A stretch of DNA of 64,000 bases, taken from the NCBI GenBank assembly GCA_016946835.1, contig JACVTC010000029.1, positions 132,001 through 196,000 of the forward strand, in the 5' to 3' direction. The DNA comes from Neocallimastix lanati (nom. inval.). Taxonomy: Eukaryota > Neocallimastigomycota > Neocallimastigomycetes > Neocallimastigales > Neocallimastigaceae. The notes under the pieces were generated by a model that saw nothing but the letters and a program-made list of their open reading frames with translations, was not told the DNA's origin and did no database searches. The number at the start of each line of letters is the position of its first letter. The first letter of the stretch is position 1. The position numbers and the translations under genes are program-made. Positions 35,301 to 46,668 of the stretch are shown one piece after another.

Positions 35301-37280
35301 TTATTTTTAATACTTAAAAACCAATTGTAAAATGAGTTAAAGGTGTCACTTTTAGATTTTAAAAATAAAGTCCATCCATAGCGTGAATAGTCATCGAGGA
35401 TTGTAAAAAGATATTTGTTACCATAAAGTGATTCAGGAAGAGGACCAACCAAGTCCATGTGAAGTAATTCAAATATATGTTTCGACTTATTTATTGTTTG
35501 CTTATATGGTTTATTTTTAAGTTTTGAATTCATACAAATTGGGCATTGATTAACTGGTGTATTAAGTTTTAATAATTTGTTTTTAATATGACTAATATCA
35601 AAATGACATAATCTTCTATGCCATAAATTTAATCTCTTTGCTGCATTTGGTGTAGTGAAATTTATTTCTAAATTATTATGTTGATTGTTATTATTATTGA
35701 GATTTATTTTATTATTGGAAAACCAAATTTTAAATGTATTAGTCTTGGTTGCAGTGATGTTAACTATTCTTTTATTGTTGCTATTGTAAATGATTGCACA
35801 TGATTTATTATTTGAATTATTAAAAACAATTTTGTAATTTTCTTTTAGCAATTTGCATATAGATATTAAGTTTTTATTGATGGCTGGAGAGTAGTATACC
35901 TCATTAAGTATTATTTCATTGTTGTTTACATACCCCTTAAATTTTCCTTTATGGACAGCTGTAATTATTTGTCCATTAGCTAGATTAATTTCTTCATTAC
36001 ATTTTTTTATGTCTATTAGAAGATTAAGATTGCTTGTGATATTGATTGAGGCACCGGAGTCCAAAATCCAACATGAAAGAAAGTTTTTGTCACTATCTTC
36101 ATTTAAAAATTCTTTTTCAACGTTACAGTAATTTAATTCAATATTATTTTCTGTATTATAATCTTTAGTAAAGGCATCTCTGTATATTGTGTCATAATTA
36201 CTTGAAGAGGCATCATTAGAGTTCACATAATTAATATCGTTTTGAAATTTTCTTTTGTTTTTAGTTCTTTTATTAAATTTATTTTTGTTTTGATTTTTAT
36301 ATAAATTATTTTTTCTGAATTTACATTCATAAAAGTAATGTCCTCTTCTTCCACAATAGTTGCATCTTCCACTACTACTTTTGAGGCTTTTTCTTTTACC
36401 TTTAGTTCTATTATTGATTCGATAATTTTTACTCTTTCTTGTTTCAGTATTGAAGAGAACATTATTGTTGTTTTCCTGAATGGAATTTTTTTCTTTTAAA
36501 TTAGATAAAACGATATTAGGGATGATTTCCTTAACGTATGAGCAGCATAATTCCCAACTCTTGTGTTGAAAGACGTTCATCCACCTTAGATCTTCAGGTA
36601 AGCATCTATTTAGAATGCCGATTTTTGTATTTATACTAAGGTCATTGTCAATTTTCTCAAGTTCGTCTATTAAATTTTGCAAATTGGCAATGAATATATT
36701 TATATCGGTCTTGGTGTCAAACTTCATTGTTTCAATTTTGTTTTGGATTTCAATTTTTCTTCTTTCCTTGCTTTTGGTAAACGATTCTTGGAAGATGTTC
36801 CAAATTTGAAAAGCGGTCTTTTCATTTCCATTTATTAGTTTTTGTGTTTGTTCTCCAAGCCCATTTATGATAATCCATTTGGCCGTGATGTCATTAGTTA
36901 TATCAATGTTTTTAGTGTTCTTTTTATAAACTAACGAACTATCAAATTGCACCTCCGGGTAATCTGTTAATTCTTCTCTTATATCTCTCTTTCTTAACTT
37001 CTTTACAATTGGATGTAGGACATATTTGGTTAATTTATTTATTGTTAGCAAATACAGAATTTTTCTTCTCCAACCAGGGTAGTTTTCTGTATTTAGTTCA
37101 GTAATTTGGTTGAAATTTTCGGAATAATTAAAGGTTATTCCGTTATGTGTAATATCTTCTCCGGTGAGGTTAATAACTTGTTCTTGGTTTCTTCTTCTTC
37201 CAGCCATTTCAAGTACTTTTGAAATCTTAAATTTTTATTATAGTTTTAAATTAATTATAACGATTTTTTAATATATTTAT
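32330..37280 (-). mobile_element. Element D: copia, broken
   Basis: Minus-strand copia element. Its polypurine tract (about 32335-32345, minus TTTGAGGAGGAG) and pol end (DKFRNSLL-like, near 32450) lie at the left; gag begins at 37207. The gag-protease-integrase half keeps one long frame (34763-37207), while the reverse transcriptase and RNase H half is in several pieces; I see several breaks. An ATT-rich strip (34130-34720) is the Asn-rich linker between integrase and reverse transcriptase. The 5' leader is cut short by element E at 37281. The 3' LTR edge is not resolved. Confidence 0.85.
34763..37207 (-). CDS. Element D gag-protease-integrase frame, 814 residues
   Basis: Open frame from ATG at 37207 with gag (YSENFNQITEL, WRRKILYLLTINKL), zinc knuckle (CNYCGRRGHYFYEC, about residue 285), protease (LDSGASINIT), LWHRRLCHFD, and integrase core (MDLVGP, DDYSRYGW, RTDNGIEF, NGKVERFN), ending shortly after the SNPGNS motif that closes integrase in element A. 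It represents the first half of a copia polyprotein. The rest of the element is broken, so it is a fossil and not an independent host gene. Confidence 0.85.
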   Translation of the reverse strand: MAGRRRNQEQVINLTGEDITHNGITFNYSENFNQITELNTENYPGWRRKILYLLTINKLTKYVLHPIVKKLRKRDIREELTDYPEVQFDSSLVYKKNTKNIDITNDITAKWIIINGLGEQTQKLINGNEKTAFQIWNIFQESFTKSKERRKIEIQNKIETMKFDTKTDINIFIANLQNLIDELEKIDNDLSINTKIGILNRCLPEDLRWMNVFQHKSWELCCSYVKEIIPNIVLSNLKEKNSIQENNNNVLFNTETRKSKNYRINNRTKGKRKSLKSSSGRCNYCGRRGHYFYECKFRKNNLYKNQNKNKFNKRTKNKRKFQNDINYVNSNDASSSNYDTIYRDAFTKDYNTENNIELNYCNVEKEFLNEDSDKNFLSCWILDSGASINITSNLNLLIDIKKCNEEINLANGQIITAVHKGKFKGYVNNNEIILNEVYYSPAINKNLISICKLLKENYKIVFNNSNNKSCAIIYNSNNKRIVNITATKTNTFKIWFSNNKINLNNNNNQHNNLEINFTTPNAAKRLNLWHRRLCHFDISHIKNKLLKLNTPVNQCPICMNSKLKNKPYKQTINKSKHIFELLHMDLVGPLPESLYGNKYLFTILDDYSRYGWTLFLKSKSDTFNSFYNWFLSIKNKYNTRIIYIRTDNGIEFCNNNFNLFFKSYGIKQQLTLPYNPQQNGKVERFNCTLINSAKAMLNDSKLSHQFWEDATSTANYIHNRIPHKGINMKIPYEIISKTKVNYSNIKVFGCKVYFFIPKVFRSKFDNNTKPGIFLGYSENQSAYKILDLTTNKIILSRSVAFFESNPGNSYLKEC

Positions 37281-37570
37281 TTTTAATAAACACAAAATAA
37301 AGAGACACACAATATTAAGATAATATTAAATTATGTTTAAGTAAAGATGTTATATATTCCTTTATTATATATTAATATTTATTATTTTAAATATATATAA
37401 TTAAATATGTATGAGCGTATATATATTAAGTTTTTTTATTGTTATTAAAGTGAAAAAAAAAAATTTAAAATTATAACTTAAGCACATTTTATATTATTTC
37501 GAGTATTTATGTTTTTGCAAAATATTGGATAATCATAGATTAAATTTTATATTAAAATATATTTTTAACA
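37281..37570 (-). repeat. Element E 3' LTR
   Basis: About 290 bp of the same type as the F LTRs (minus-strand start TGTTAAAAATATATTT; shared AAGTAAAGATGTTATAT and AGAGACACACAATATTAA blocks on the plus strand). Confidence 0.8.
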
Positions 37571-38589
37571 TTCACCCTAAAATCTTGATTCAAAAAAAAC
37601 TTGATGTAAAGAAAAAAAATAAAGATAGATTTTGAAAAATTATACAACTTTTAATTTGATAAGGAGAACTTTTCTAAAAAATAAACTTATTATATATAAG
37701 AAAAAAAAAAAAATGATGGCGTATTTTAAATTATATTATTCAATTTTAGTAAGAAGGGAAATTCTAAATTTATCCATTAAAGTATTGTTTAAGTATTTCG
37801 TGAAACCGTCGGCTAAATTTTCCTTAGTGTTTATGTAACTCAATTTAATTAATCTTTTATTGACAAGGTCTATAATATGATGATACCGAATATCAATGTG
37901 TTTCGACTTGGGATTAATTGACTGATTCTCACTATTATATATTGTTGCTTTATTGTAGACGAAAATTTTTACATTCTTAATTTTTATTCCAAGTTCATTT
38001 AATATATTCTTATACCATAATGAATGCTTTGATTTATTAAATTAATATTTATAATTGGAACGTTAAGAAAATTTTTTATTTATATAAAAAGTGATTAACC
38101 AGATGATATCTGTATATTTTGTTTATATTAAACATGATCAATATATTATAAATAAATTAATATTAACAAAATTATATTGTCGTTATTATTTTATTAATAT
38201 TTTCTTTGTTATAGTATTGATCATTTGTTGATTTCAATTATGAAAAATAGTTATTTGATTGTAATATTTATATTTTATGTTTATTGTTAATTTATATTAA
38301 AAATCAAACTATTGGTGAGTTGTTTATAAAAAATATTTTAAATTTTTATTATGATATTTGTTTATATTAAAAGTCATTTATTAATTTTATGATTTGACCA
38401 ATTTTATATTATTATTAATTTATTGTACAAACTTTAATTTGATTTATTTATTTATATTTTAACTTATTGTATTTTGTAGAGTTAGTATTATTGATATTTT
38501 AATTATTATTATTTTTATATGAATGTCTGGCATTATAATTTTAAAGTTTAGTTTATAGATAGGAAATTGACTTTTTTATATTTTTTTTT

Positions 38590-38985
38590 AAATATTCAGC
38601 TTATATACTTGATAGCTGACTTAATTTTATTTAATTTATTATTAATTACATGGCTGATCTTTTAATAATTTTATTGATATTCAGCTCATGTCTTTGATAG
38701 CTGACTTCTTTTATTCAGCTTATTAATTAAATAGCTGACTTAAATAATAATTGTGCTCAGCCTATGTATTTGATGGCTGACTTTTTATTTTTATTCAGCT
38801 TATAAATAAAATAGCTGACATTATTTATTTATAGTACTCAGCTTATACTTTTGATAGCTGACATCTTATTTTCTTATTCAGCTTATAGTCTAAATAGCTG
38901 ACTCTATTGATTATAGTATTCAGCTTATATTTTTGATAGCTGACTCTTTTTTTTTTTTTTTTTTTTTTTTATTCAGCTTATAAGT
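38590..38985 (-). repeat. Element E leader hairpin array
   Basis: Tandem units in which CAGCT and AGCTG arms flank a short A/T loop, repeated about nine times. They match, in opposite orientation, the array at 54150-54535 in element F. Confidence 0.8.
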
Positions 38986-39279
38986 TTTTGATTTTACTGT
39001 CAATTTCTGTTTAAACTTTTAAAACTATAATTTAATTTTATTATTGATTATTCGGCTCATTATATTATCATATTATTTTAATAACTCGTATGAAATTATT
39101 TTGTAATGTTTTTATTTAGAATTGGATATTTTGTTGAATTATTATTATTTTATATATTATTTTTAATTTTATTTAATTTTTATTATTTAAAATAATAAAA
39201 AAAAATTAGTTTGAATTTATATTTGTTTGTCTTAAATAAGTATATATATTAATGTAGCTATTAGTACTTAACTTTCATT

Positions 39280-39313
39280 CTATCTCAATCGGTTGAGATT
39301 GAGACTCTTAATC
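39280..39313 (-). promoter_or_regulatory. Element E half tRNA-Lys(CUU) primer site
   Basis: On the plus strand it reads directly as the tRNA: ATCTCAATCGGTTGAGAT forms a D-arm with a perfect 5-bp stem, then TGAGACTCTTAATC is the anticodon arm with CUU. It abuts the LTR end at 39314. A second, eroded site of the same kind lies at 39508-39538 and may belong to element D. Confidence 0.75.
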
Positions 39314-39539
39314 TGTTAATAAACACACAATTAAGAGACACACAATATTAAAATAATATTATAACTATGTTTAAGTAAAGATGTTTTATATTCTTTATTA
39401 TGTATTAATATTTATTATTTTAAATATATATAATTAAGTATGTATGAGCGTATATATATTAAGTTTTTTTATTGTTATTAAAGTGAAAAAAAAGTTTATT
39501 TTAATTCAAACTCAATTAGTAGATTTAGACTCTTAATCT

Positions 39540-40860
39540 TTTATAATAGTGGCGCGTATATCATAATGTGTGACGCATAGTTAAAGAAAAAGATTTTTGA
39601 TTTTAATTATGAGAGAGAAACTAAAAAAATTAAATAAAGATAATTTTAAATTACATAATTAATAAAATAAAATAATTAATAAAGTTGAATAATCGTGTGA
39701 TATCCCAATAAATATTAATCTATTGCTAATATATTTAACAATAAAACATTAATTAATAGTATTTATTGCTAAAAATAAAGTTTAATATATGAATATTATT
39801 CTTGTTATTAAACAAAATAGCATATATAAATTTAATGTATAAATGCTATAAATTATTAAGATATCAACTATTATATAAATTATAATATGGCGCATGTATC
39901 ACGTATATAAAACATTAATGTAATAATACATAAAATAAAATCGTTATATAATTAAAATTTATGTAGTAAAAATATATATAAAAAAAAATATTAAAAATAA
40001 TTATTAAAAAAGCAGTTAACTATAATTATAAATAAATAATAAAATATTAATAAAAATAATAAATAAAATTTGAGATAATAAAACTTTAAAAGTATTTATT
40101 TATTTTTAATGGATTGAATTTAATTTAATTTTAATTTAATAAAAACATTAAAATTATTTTTAATGGATTGATATAATTGGACATTTTAAAATTATTATAA
40201 ATTAAAATTTGAAATATATTAAATAAAAATGAATATTATAATAAATTAAAATTTTATTAAATATAAAAGTTTTGTTATAAATTCTCTGATACTCTAATTT
40301 TAATTTATTTGAAAAACCTTATTTGTTAAAGTTTTTGTGTAAAATTTCAATTATTAAAAATTTTTATTATTACCAGAAGTAATTTAAATAATAAATATTA
40401 TTTAATTTGATTAATTTAAAATAAATTAGTAGTTAAATTAATATATATTTTTAATAATAAAATTGAATTAATATATATATATATGTATATATTATAATAT
40501 TTCTTTATTTTTTAGTTAATGTTTATTTTTACTTTGTTTAAATTCTATTTTTAAAAAAGTTAGTAACTAGAATAATAATGTATAAATCAAAAAATAGTGA
40601 TAAATCGTTATAAATTTTTAGTATTAATTAATAATAAATATTAATATTTAATTCTTTAATTAAAATATTGATAATTAATATACATGTTACAATAATAAAT
40701 TTTTTTTATTAAAATAAAAGATTTTTAATTGAAAATATATATATAATTTTATTTTCTAACAAAATGATAAACTCTTTATTCAAGGAGTACTTCATAAATT
40801 TAAAATTAATATAATAAAATTTTCAGTTCATTTTAATTTATTATTAAATAATTTAATTAA
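39540..40860. other. AT-rich spacer
   Basis: No gene recognised. Two short G+C-richer strings, TGGCGCGTATATCAT (near 39549) and TGGCGCATGTATCACG (near 39888), are similar to each other and may mark an eroded repeat. Confidence 0.35.
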
Positions 40861-40866
40861 CAATAA

Positions 40867-41889
40867 TTAATTATTAATAAAATTACCAAATCTTTTTATA
40901 AACCAATCTTTATCTTTTTCTACTTTAACTTTTGATCTATGCCAATTTTTTTTAAACTTATAATGACTCGAATGATTAAAATTATGTTTAACATAGACGA
41001 AAGAATTTTCTAATTTATTTATATTAAAATATGATTTATTATATACAAATCCTTTATAAAATTTAATAAATTTATCAATTTGATTATTGTGTGGACCCAA
41101 TGAGTATATATTTAAATAATCTTTATATAAATTTTTATTTATAATTAATGATTGAAAGATTGAGATACTTCCTCTCTTATAACTACCATTAAATTTATAA
41201 CAGTCTTTGATATTATCATTTATCATTGTAATTCCATTGTTATACCCATTATAATATAATGGTATGTTGACATTACATTTATTTTGTATATCTTTTACTG
41301 CATCGTTATATATTAAATCATCATGATCAATTCTTGTGGTTATTACAAATTTAGCTTTATTAGTATTATCAATAATATATTTATCTGTTAAATTTGAACG
41401 GATTACATTTATATTAATCGATGATTGTATATGTTTTAATTCTGATATTGCTTTATTATCTTCTGGTAAGTCATTATTAATTTTTATTATTACTTCAAAA
41501 TTTTTATTACTTTGATTTTCCAAAGATTTCAATGTAAATTTCTTAAAATCATTAATTGCATTATGTAAAAACAAATAATCAAACATTTTTTCTTTTTCCA
41601 TCATATTATCCGAATAAAACCGAATAATAACGAAATGTTTGATATTATTATTATTATTTTGGTTTAATGGTTTTTCACTTGATAAAACATTTGTTAATTC
41701 TTTACTTTCAAAGGATGGACATTTTTTACAAAATTTTTTTAATTTGATATTTTTATTTTGACATTTTTTTTTACAGCGTAATAATAACTTATTACTATTC
41801 GATTTCTTTATGGTAAAGCCATAGTTCAATTTAATAAGTAATACAATAAAAATTATTATAATAATTGAAAATTTATTATTTATATTCAT
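40867..41889 (-). CDS. Secreted glycosyltransferase, rhamnosyltransferase-like
   Basis: 340 residues from ATG at 41889. A signal peptide or anchor (FSIIIIIFIVLLIKLNYGF) is followed by LLLRCKKKC and KKFCKKC, a C-x3-C-x10-C-x2-C mini-domain (Cys 39, 43, 54, 57) identical in spacing to the C-terminal one of the GT92-GT8 protein. The body begins FVIIRFYSDN (near 86), has LHNAINDFKKFTLKSLENQS, then ITTRIDHDDLI (near 185), an acidic motif like the TRIDDDD of putative rhamnosyl transferases (GT2-like fold). It probably transfers a sugar to a glycan in the secretory lumen. Donor and acceptor are unknown. Intronless; no close neighbour in operon-like spacing. Confidence 0.65.
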   Translation of the reverse strand: MNINNKFSIIIIIFIVLLIKLNYGFTIKKSNSNKLLLRCKKKCQNKNIKLKKFCKKCPSFESKELTNVLSSEKPLNQNNNNNIKHFVIIRFYSDNMMEKEKMFDYLFLHNAINDFKKFTLKSLENQSNKNFEVIIKINNDLPEDNKAISELKHIQSSININVIRSNLTDKYIIDNTNKAKFVITTRIDHDDLIYNDAVKDIQNKCNVNIPLYYNGYNNGITMINDNIKDCYKFNGSYKRGSISIFQSLIINKNLYKDYLNIYSLGPHNNQIDKFIKFYKGFVYNKSYFNINKLENSFVYVKHNFNHSSHYKFKKNWHRSKVKVEKDKDWFIKRFGNFINN

Positions 41890-42839
41890 TTTTAATAATA
41901 TTAATTATATATTTTATATTTTATAATTTCAAAATGAAATTATTCGTATAAAATATATTAATTACAACAATAAATATATATATAATTTTGTATGAATTAT
42001 ATAATTCTTAGATATTTATATATTTTTTATTATATAAATAATTTTCATTACATAATATAATTTTTTTTTTCGTGTTAATTTCTTCATTTAAGAATATTAC
42101 TTTGAAATTTATATTTATTTTTCTTTCTTTTATTTTTCATTACTAAAAATTAAAAGGGTTATCATTGTTTATTATTTCAATTTATATTATATTTATAATA
42201 AAATTTGAACTATATTATAATATTAAATAAAATGTAATATCATTTGGTCATAAATGAGATATACTAAAATTTTAAAACATAATTTTGTATATTGTTATAT
42301 CAAATATAGATATTAAAAATGATTTATTTATTTATCTATAAAATAATTAATTTTTAAATATTTTAAACTGTAAAATTTATATATTTCGAAATACATTCCA
42401 CTTTACTCATATTTTTATATATAATAAAATAATTTTACAATTTATGTCTGTATAGAAATTAATATAGTAATACTTTTATATTTTATAAAATTACTTATTG
42501 AATTACAAAGACATTACAAAATTTTTTTTTTAATGATGGAAAAATTTAAAAAAAATATAGACTTTGAAATTTTTTAATAATCAAAATCAATCTAGATTTT
42601 TTTTTTCAACAGCGATTATTTCAAAATTTAATCTTTATTTACTTATTCAATTTTACATTTTGGAAAATTTTTTTATTAAAAAAAAAAAACGATGAATTAA
42701 AAAAAATAGATATTATTTGTTCAATTAGAACATAATAACATTTAAAATAGTAACGTGAAATAAAACTAATATTCAAAATAAAGTTATATTACTAAATTTA
42801 GAGAAAAGTTCATATTCAATAAACATTACGACCTGATTA
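41890..42839. other. AT-rich spacer
   Basis: Upstream of the 340-residue glycosyltransferase. Long A and T runs; no gene or element recognised. Confidence 0.5.
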
Positions 42840-43085
42840 TAAGATTTCTGTTTAAAGGAAATTCTTATTACTGACTATAGTTTGAATTGAATATCTGAAA
42901 GAAATTATGGTCTTCCTTTCTCCTTCAGAGGCATTGGCCTTACTAGCCCGCGTCAATGCATTGACTCTCCTGTTTAGATTACGCTTATAACATCAAATAG
43001 TATCAATTGTCAAGTTCTAGTTCAAGGCATAATTTCTGTAAAGAGAGCAGCCGATTATACTAAGGAAAAGTTATGTAATCGGTAT
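42840..43085. ncRNA. Candidate structured non-coding RNA
   Basis: A G+C-enriched island without a convincing frame. A 10-bp perfect stem AGAAATTATG (42900-42909) with CATAATTTCT (43028-43037) closes a domain that contains GCATTG (42931-42936) with CAATGC (42954-42959), the latter overlapping a 14-bp palindrome GTCAATGCATTGAC (42952-42965). A further perfect 7-bp stem CCGATTA with TAATCGG lies at about 43051-43082. In a genome this AT-rich, such islands are often RNA genes. I cannot assign a family, and the strand is unknown. Confidence 0.4.
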
Positions 43086-43426
43086 TAATTAATTATTCAG
43101 AAAATTACTAATATTTACAAGATTTTCACTTATCAATCAATTCACTACATTATTAGTAACAATACTATTATTTTCATTACCACTAATAATAATATTCCTA
43201 TTTTCATTATTAATACTATTACTCTTATTAATAATATTGTTTCTATTTTTATTATTAGTAATTTATACTCTTCATTACTACTATTTTTTTGATATAAATG
43301 AGCTTAAAATGTTTATAAAATAAGATAATACGTAATTTTCAATGTTAATTTTAATCAAATGAGAATTGAAACTCTTAATCTCTCAAACACATAATTTATA
43401 ATATATGGTCATAATGATATAATTTG
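43086..43426. other. AT-rich spacer with a primer-site relic
   Basis: An ATT-rich strip (43140-43290) and a degraded minus-strand tRNA-Lys half primer site (43352-43380, AATTGAAACTCTTAATC), remains of an older copia insertion into which element C may have inserted. No gene. Confidence 0.45.
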
Positions 43427-43633
43427 TGTTAGAAACAAAAATAATAAGATTTATAGTTATATTATTTAAAGGAGTAATGTTATATAAATTAATATATTAG
43501 TGTAAGATATGTGACCAATAGTAACAAAAAGCCACATATTATTTTTACTATAAATACTATAAAGAAGTATAAAATTATGTATGTATACTATTCTTTATTC
43601 TTATATAATAAAAAGAGATTTATACTTTTCACA
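43427..43633 (+). repeat. Element C 5' LTR
   Basis: 207 bp, TG...CA, reads identical to 46974-47180. Confidence 0.93.
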
Positions 43634-43666
43634 GATTAAGAGTCTCAACTCTTCAGTTGAGCTATC
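43634..43666 (+). promoter_or_regulatory. Element C half tRNA-Lys(CUU) primer site
   Basis: The same string as in element A apart from one base near its end, starting at the first base after the LTR. Confidence 0.75.
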
Positions 43667-43967
43667 CATAAAGCTAAGTTGAAATATATAAAATATAAAA
43701 TCATTTAAATATAAAATTATTACTAATCAAACTAATAAATATATATTTTTATTATTTTTATAAAATTTATTATAGAAGCAAAACGTAATAACCAATATCC
43801 ATAAGAAAATATTACAGAACAATTGTGAGAATGTTAAGGATATAAAATTTAAAATAAAATGCTTATTGTAATAGGTCATAGTTATTATTAATTATTAAAA
43901 ATAAAAAATGATATAAATACATATACATATAATTAGATAAAAAGAAAATATTAAAATAAAATAATAG

Positions 43968-44240
43968 TCAACTAGTCTATCTAAGTTGAGAATTATTGAA
44001 AATAAAAAATAAATGTCAACTAGCTAAGCTGTGAATAATTGATAATAGAATAAAAATAATTGTCAACTAGCTAGGTTGATTAACAATAAAAATAAAAATA
44101 ATTATTGATTAGTTTATCTAAGTTGTAAATAATTAACTATAAAATGATTGTCAACTAGATTAACTAAATTGAAAATAATAGAAAATAAAAATAAAAATAA
44201 TAGTCTAACCAGTGAAGTTTTGAATAATTAAATTTAAAAT
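43968..44240 (+). repeat. Element C leader dyad array
   Basis: About six units with CAACTAG...CTAAGTTG dyads, e.g. TCAACTAGCTAGGTTG, at 40-60-base spacing; homologous to the array of element A. Confidence 0.7.
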
Positions 44241-45559
44241 AATAGTCATTTTAAGTTATTAAGACTAAGAATTATCAATTACAAATAATCTGTTTATTCA
44301 AGTTAATTAATAATAACTATTTTTAACTAAATATTAATGAAACACATAAAATAAAAAATTAACAACTAATTGAAAAAGAGACAAATAAAAATGATTTATA
44401 AAAATTAATATTAACATTAATAAATAATATAAACATAATTTATTTTTAATATAAATAAATATATAATTAATAAAATAATAAAATTATTAAATATTAAATA
44501 ATATATCCTTACACACAAAATCCGTTCTGACATTATACAATTCAAAATAATTTAAAAGATATAATATACATTTATTATGAATCAACTTAATTTTTAATAT
44601 ACAATAAAATACCATCAAGAAAAATTAACAAGTAATTAACGTTGAAACTAGAAACAATCCACAGAAAATATAATAATAGAAATTTTAATAATTAAAGTTT
44701 TACACTAAAATTTTAACAAATAATGTTCAAGAAATAAATTAAAATTAAAGTATCCGAGAAATTATTTTTAACAAAACTTTTATAATCAATAAAATTTTAA
44801 TTTATTATAATATTTTTATTTAATATATTTCAAATTTTAATTTATAATAATTTTAAAATGTCCAATTATATCAATCTATTAAAAATAATATTAATGATTT
44901 ATTAAATTAAAATTAAATTAAATTCAATCAATAATATAAATTTCATTATTTTTGCTAAACTTTAATCAATAATATTTAATACATTCCATCAATATTAATA
45001 ACAATTTAAAATATTTTTAAAAAAATTATATTATTAATAATATATAATATTTATAAAAATTTAATCTATCATTTATTAATCTAAATTTTGTTAAATCTCG
45101 AAACTTGATATTTAAAATATTTATACAATTTTTTTATAATATATTTATTCATATAAAACCCATTTATATATATCATTAACAATAATAGGGAAGATTAAAT
45201 TTAGATAATCTATATAAAAAAATTTAAAATATATTATTTGAATTATTTATTATTCTCCAAATCAATGCTTAACATCTAAACATAAATGGGAATCATATAT
45301 ATATTTATATATAAAAAAGAAGTAGGAGATTTAAATGCTATTAAAAATATGATCGTTAATACCAGAAAACCTATGAATAGATTTGGAGGTATTTTATAAC
45401 TAATAAATACATTTACCAATAAAAGATTTTTTGAAAAAGATTTTTTTTTTATGAAATTAACTCATTTATCCGATGAATCTTCGCAATGGTGTTTTAATAT
45501 TATTGAAAATAAGAAGTTACGTTTATCCTTCGCAATTTATTATTATTTAAAAGATATTA

Positions 45560-45715
45560 CTTTGAATTAACAAATAAATGACAAATGCGTTGTAGATTTT
45601 GAAACAGTGTTATATTTATTTTATAAAAATAATAATTAATTTAATGGAGATATTCTAGTAATACATGATGACAAATACAGCATTTTATCAAATGAATTAA
45701 ATTTTATTATTTATA
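45560..45715 (+). pseudogene. GT8 glycosyltransferase fragment captured by element C
   Basis: Reading DFETVLYLFYK and then FNGDILVIHDDKYSILSN, this aligns with residues about 389-422 of the GT92-GT8 protein encoded at 29329-31386 (FETMLYSFYKYNNWFNGDIL and HDDNYSILSD). Only this short part of the GT8 domain is clear; the sequence before it (45300-45560) may be a more decayed extension. It is broken and too short to act. The source appears to be a relative of the host gene family in this same window. Confidence 0.7.
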
Positions 45716-45803
45716 ATTAGTAAAAAAAAAAGAAAAATAATAATAATAAAAAACATACATTATTTAAATACAGTTATATACAATACTCTTAATATAATCA
45801 ATA

Positions 45804-45842
<39 letters not shown>

Positions 45843-45929
45843 TATATTAGTATAAATGTAATAATCAACAATAAACCAATATTATAAATTATATATTGTT
45901 ATAGTTTTGTAATTTTTTTTTTATTTATT

Positions 45930-46173
45930 TTCAGCTTGCTTTAATCAAGCTTTTAAAGAACAAGTTAATGCTCAGTTTGGCTTTTTCTAACCAGTTAAAA
46001 CTGTTGATCCAAAGGTTGATACAACTATTGATATACTTAATAGATTGAAGAAATATATCAAACAACCGAAGACAATATTAAAAAGATGATTAATTGTATG
46101 AAAACAACTATGAACAAACAAAAGCGATTTGCCTTTGTATCTAAAGATGCAAAATCAAAAGGAGATAAAGTTG

Positions 46174-46214
<41 letters not shown>

Positions 46215-46668
46215 ATAAATCTTGTTAGTTATTCTTTAAGTTCAAGTTCTAAAGATATTAATTATTTATACTTACCTGTTATGGAAAACTTCCATGAATG
46301 GCTAAAAACTTTCTTAGATAAAACTATTCGTGATGCCGAAGATCCTGTTTACAATTATAATAATGTTCGTACTGAAATGGATATTACTACTCAAATGATT
46401 GCTCAAACAAAATAAAGATTAAGTACCGAAATTAATGGCATTCAAGAATGTAGACGTGCTATCTCAATATTAAGGGAACATGAACAATTATAAAATAAAG
46501 AAGGATAAATATGAATTATTATGTGAAGAAGTCATTAAAAATATTGAATTATTAGAAGCTAAGGGTAAGGCTGATATACCAAATTACCTTCAATTTATGT
46601 ATGATTCTATGAATATTTTCTATCATCAAACAATAAATTATTTCCCAGAAAGTGATTCATATAAATAA
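45930..46668 (+). pseudogene. BAR-like helical host protein fragment captured by element C
   Basis: Starts just after a T-rich tract ending in CAG that looks like a retained 3' splice site (about 45910-45935). The pieces read as one alpha-helical protein: KTVDPKVDTTIDILNRLKKY, MINCMKTTMNKQKRFAFVSK, YLPVMENFHEWLKTFLDKTI, EINGIQECRRAISILREHEQ and LLEAKGKADIPNYLQFMYDS. Spacing of charged and hydrophobic residues, a NYF near the end and the overall plan resemble BAR or sorting-nexin C-terminal coiled coils, which bind curved membranes; that family call is tentative. The copy is interrupted several times and contains an A32 run. A related tail is found at 14160-14257, in a second element of the family. 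Confidence 0.6.

Larger units (their letters stand above)
37281..39496 (-). mobile_element. Element E: internally deleted copia derivative
   Basis: On the minus strand: partial 5' LTR (39314-39496), tRNA-Lys half primer site (39280-39313), a leader with hairpin array (38590-38985) homologous to the leader of element F, then directly the last part of pol (about 38035-37640, RNase H tail), polypurine tract and a 3' LTR (37281-37570). Gag, protease, integrase and most of reverse transcriptase are absent, so it could only have moved with help. It interrupts the leader of element D. LTRs are clearly diverged from those of F. Confidence 0.8.

Noticed and set aside
39280-39313. tRNA-Lys gene
   Set aside because: Only the D-arm to anticodon half is present and it abuts LTR ends; no acceptor stem or T-arm follows. 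It is a primer-binding site.
45809-45838. A30 run as proof of retrocopied cargo in element C
   Set aside because: No polyadenylation signal or target duplication accompanies it, and similar A runs occur elsewhere in the window, including an A32 inside the neighbouring fragment; slippage is as likely.
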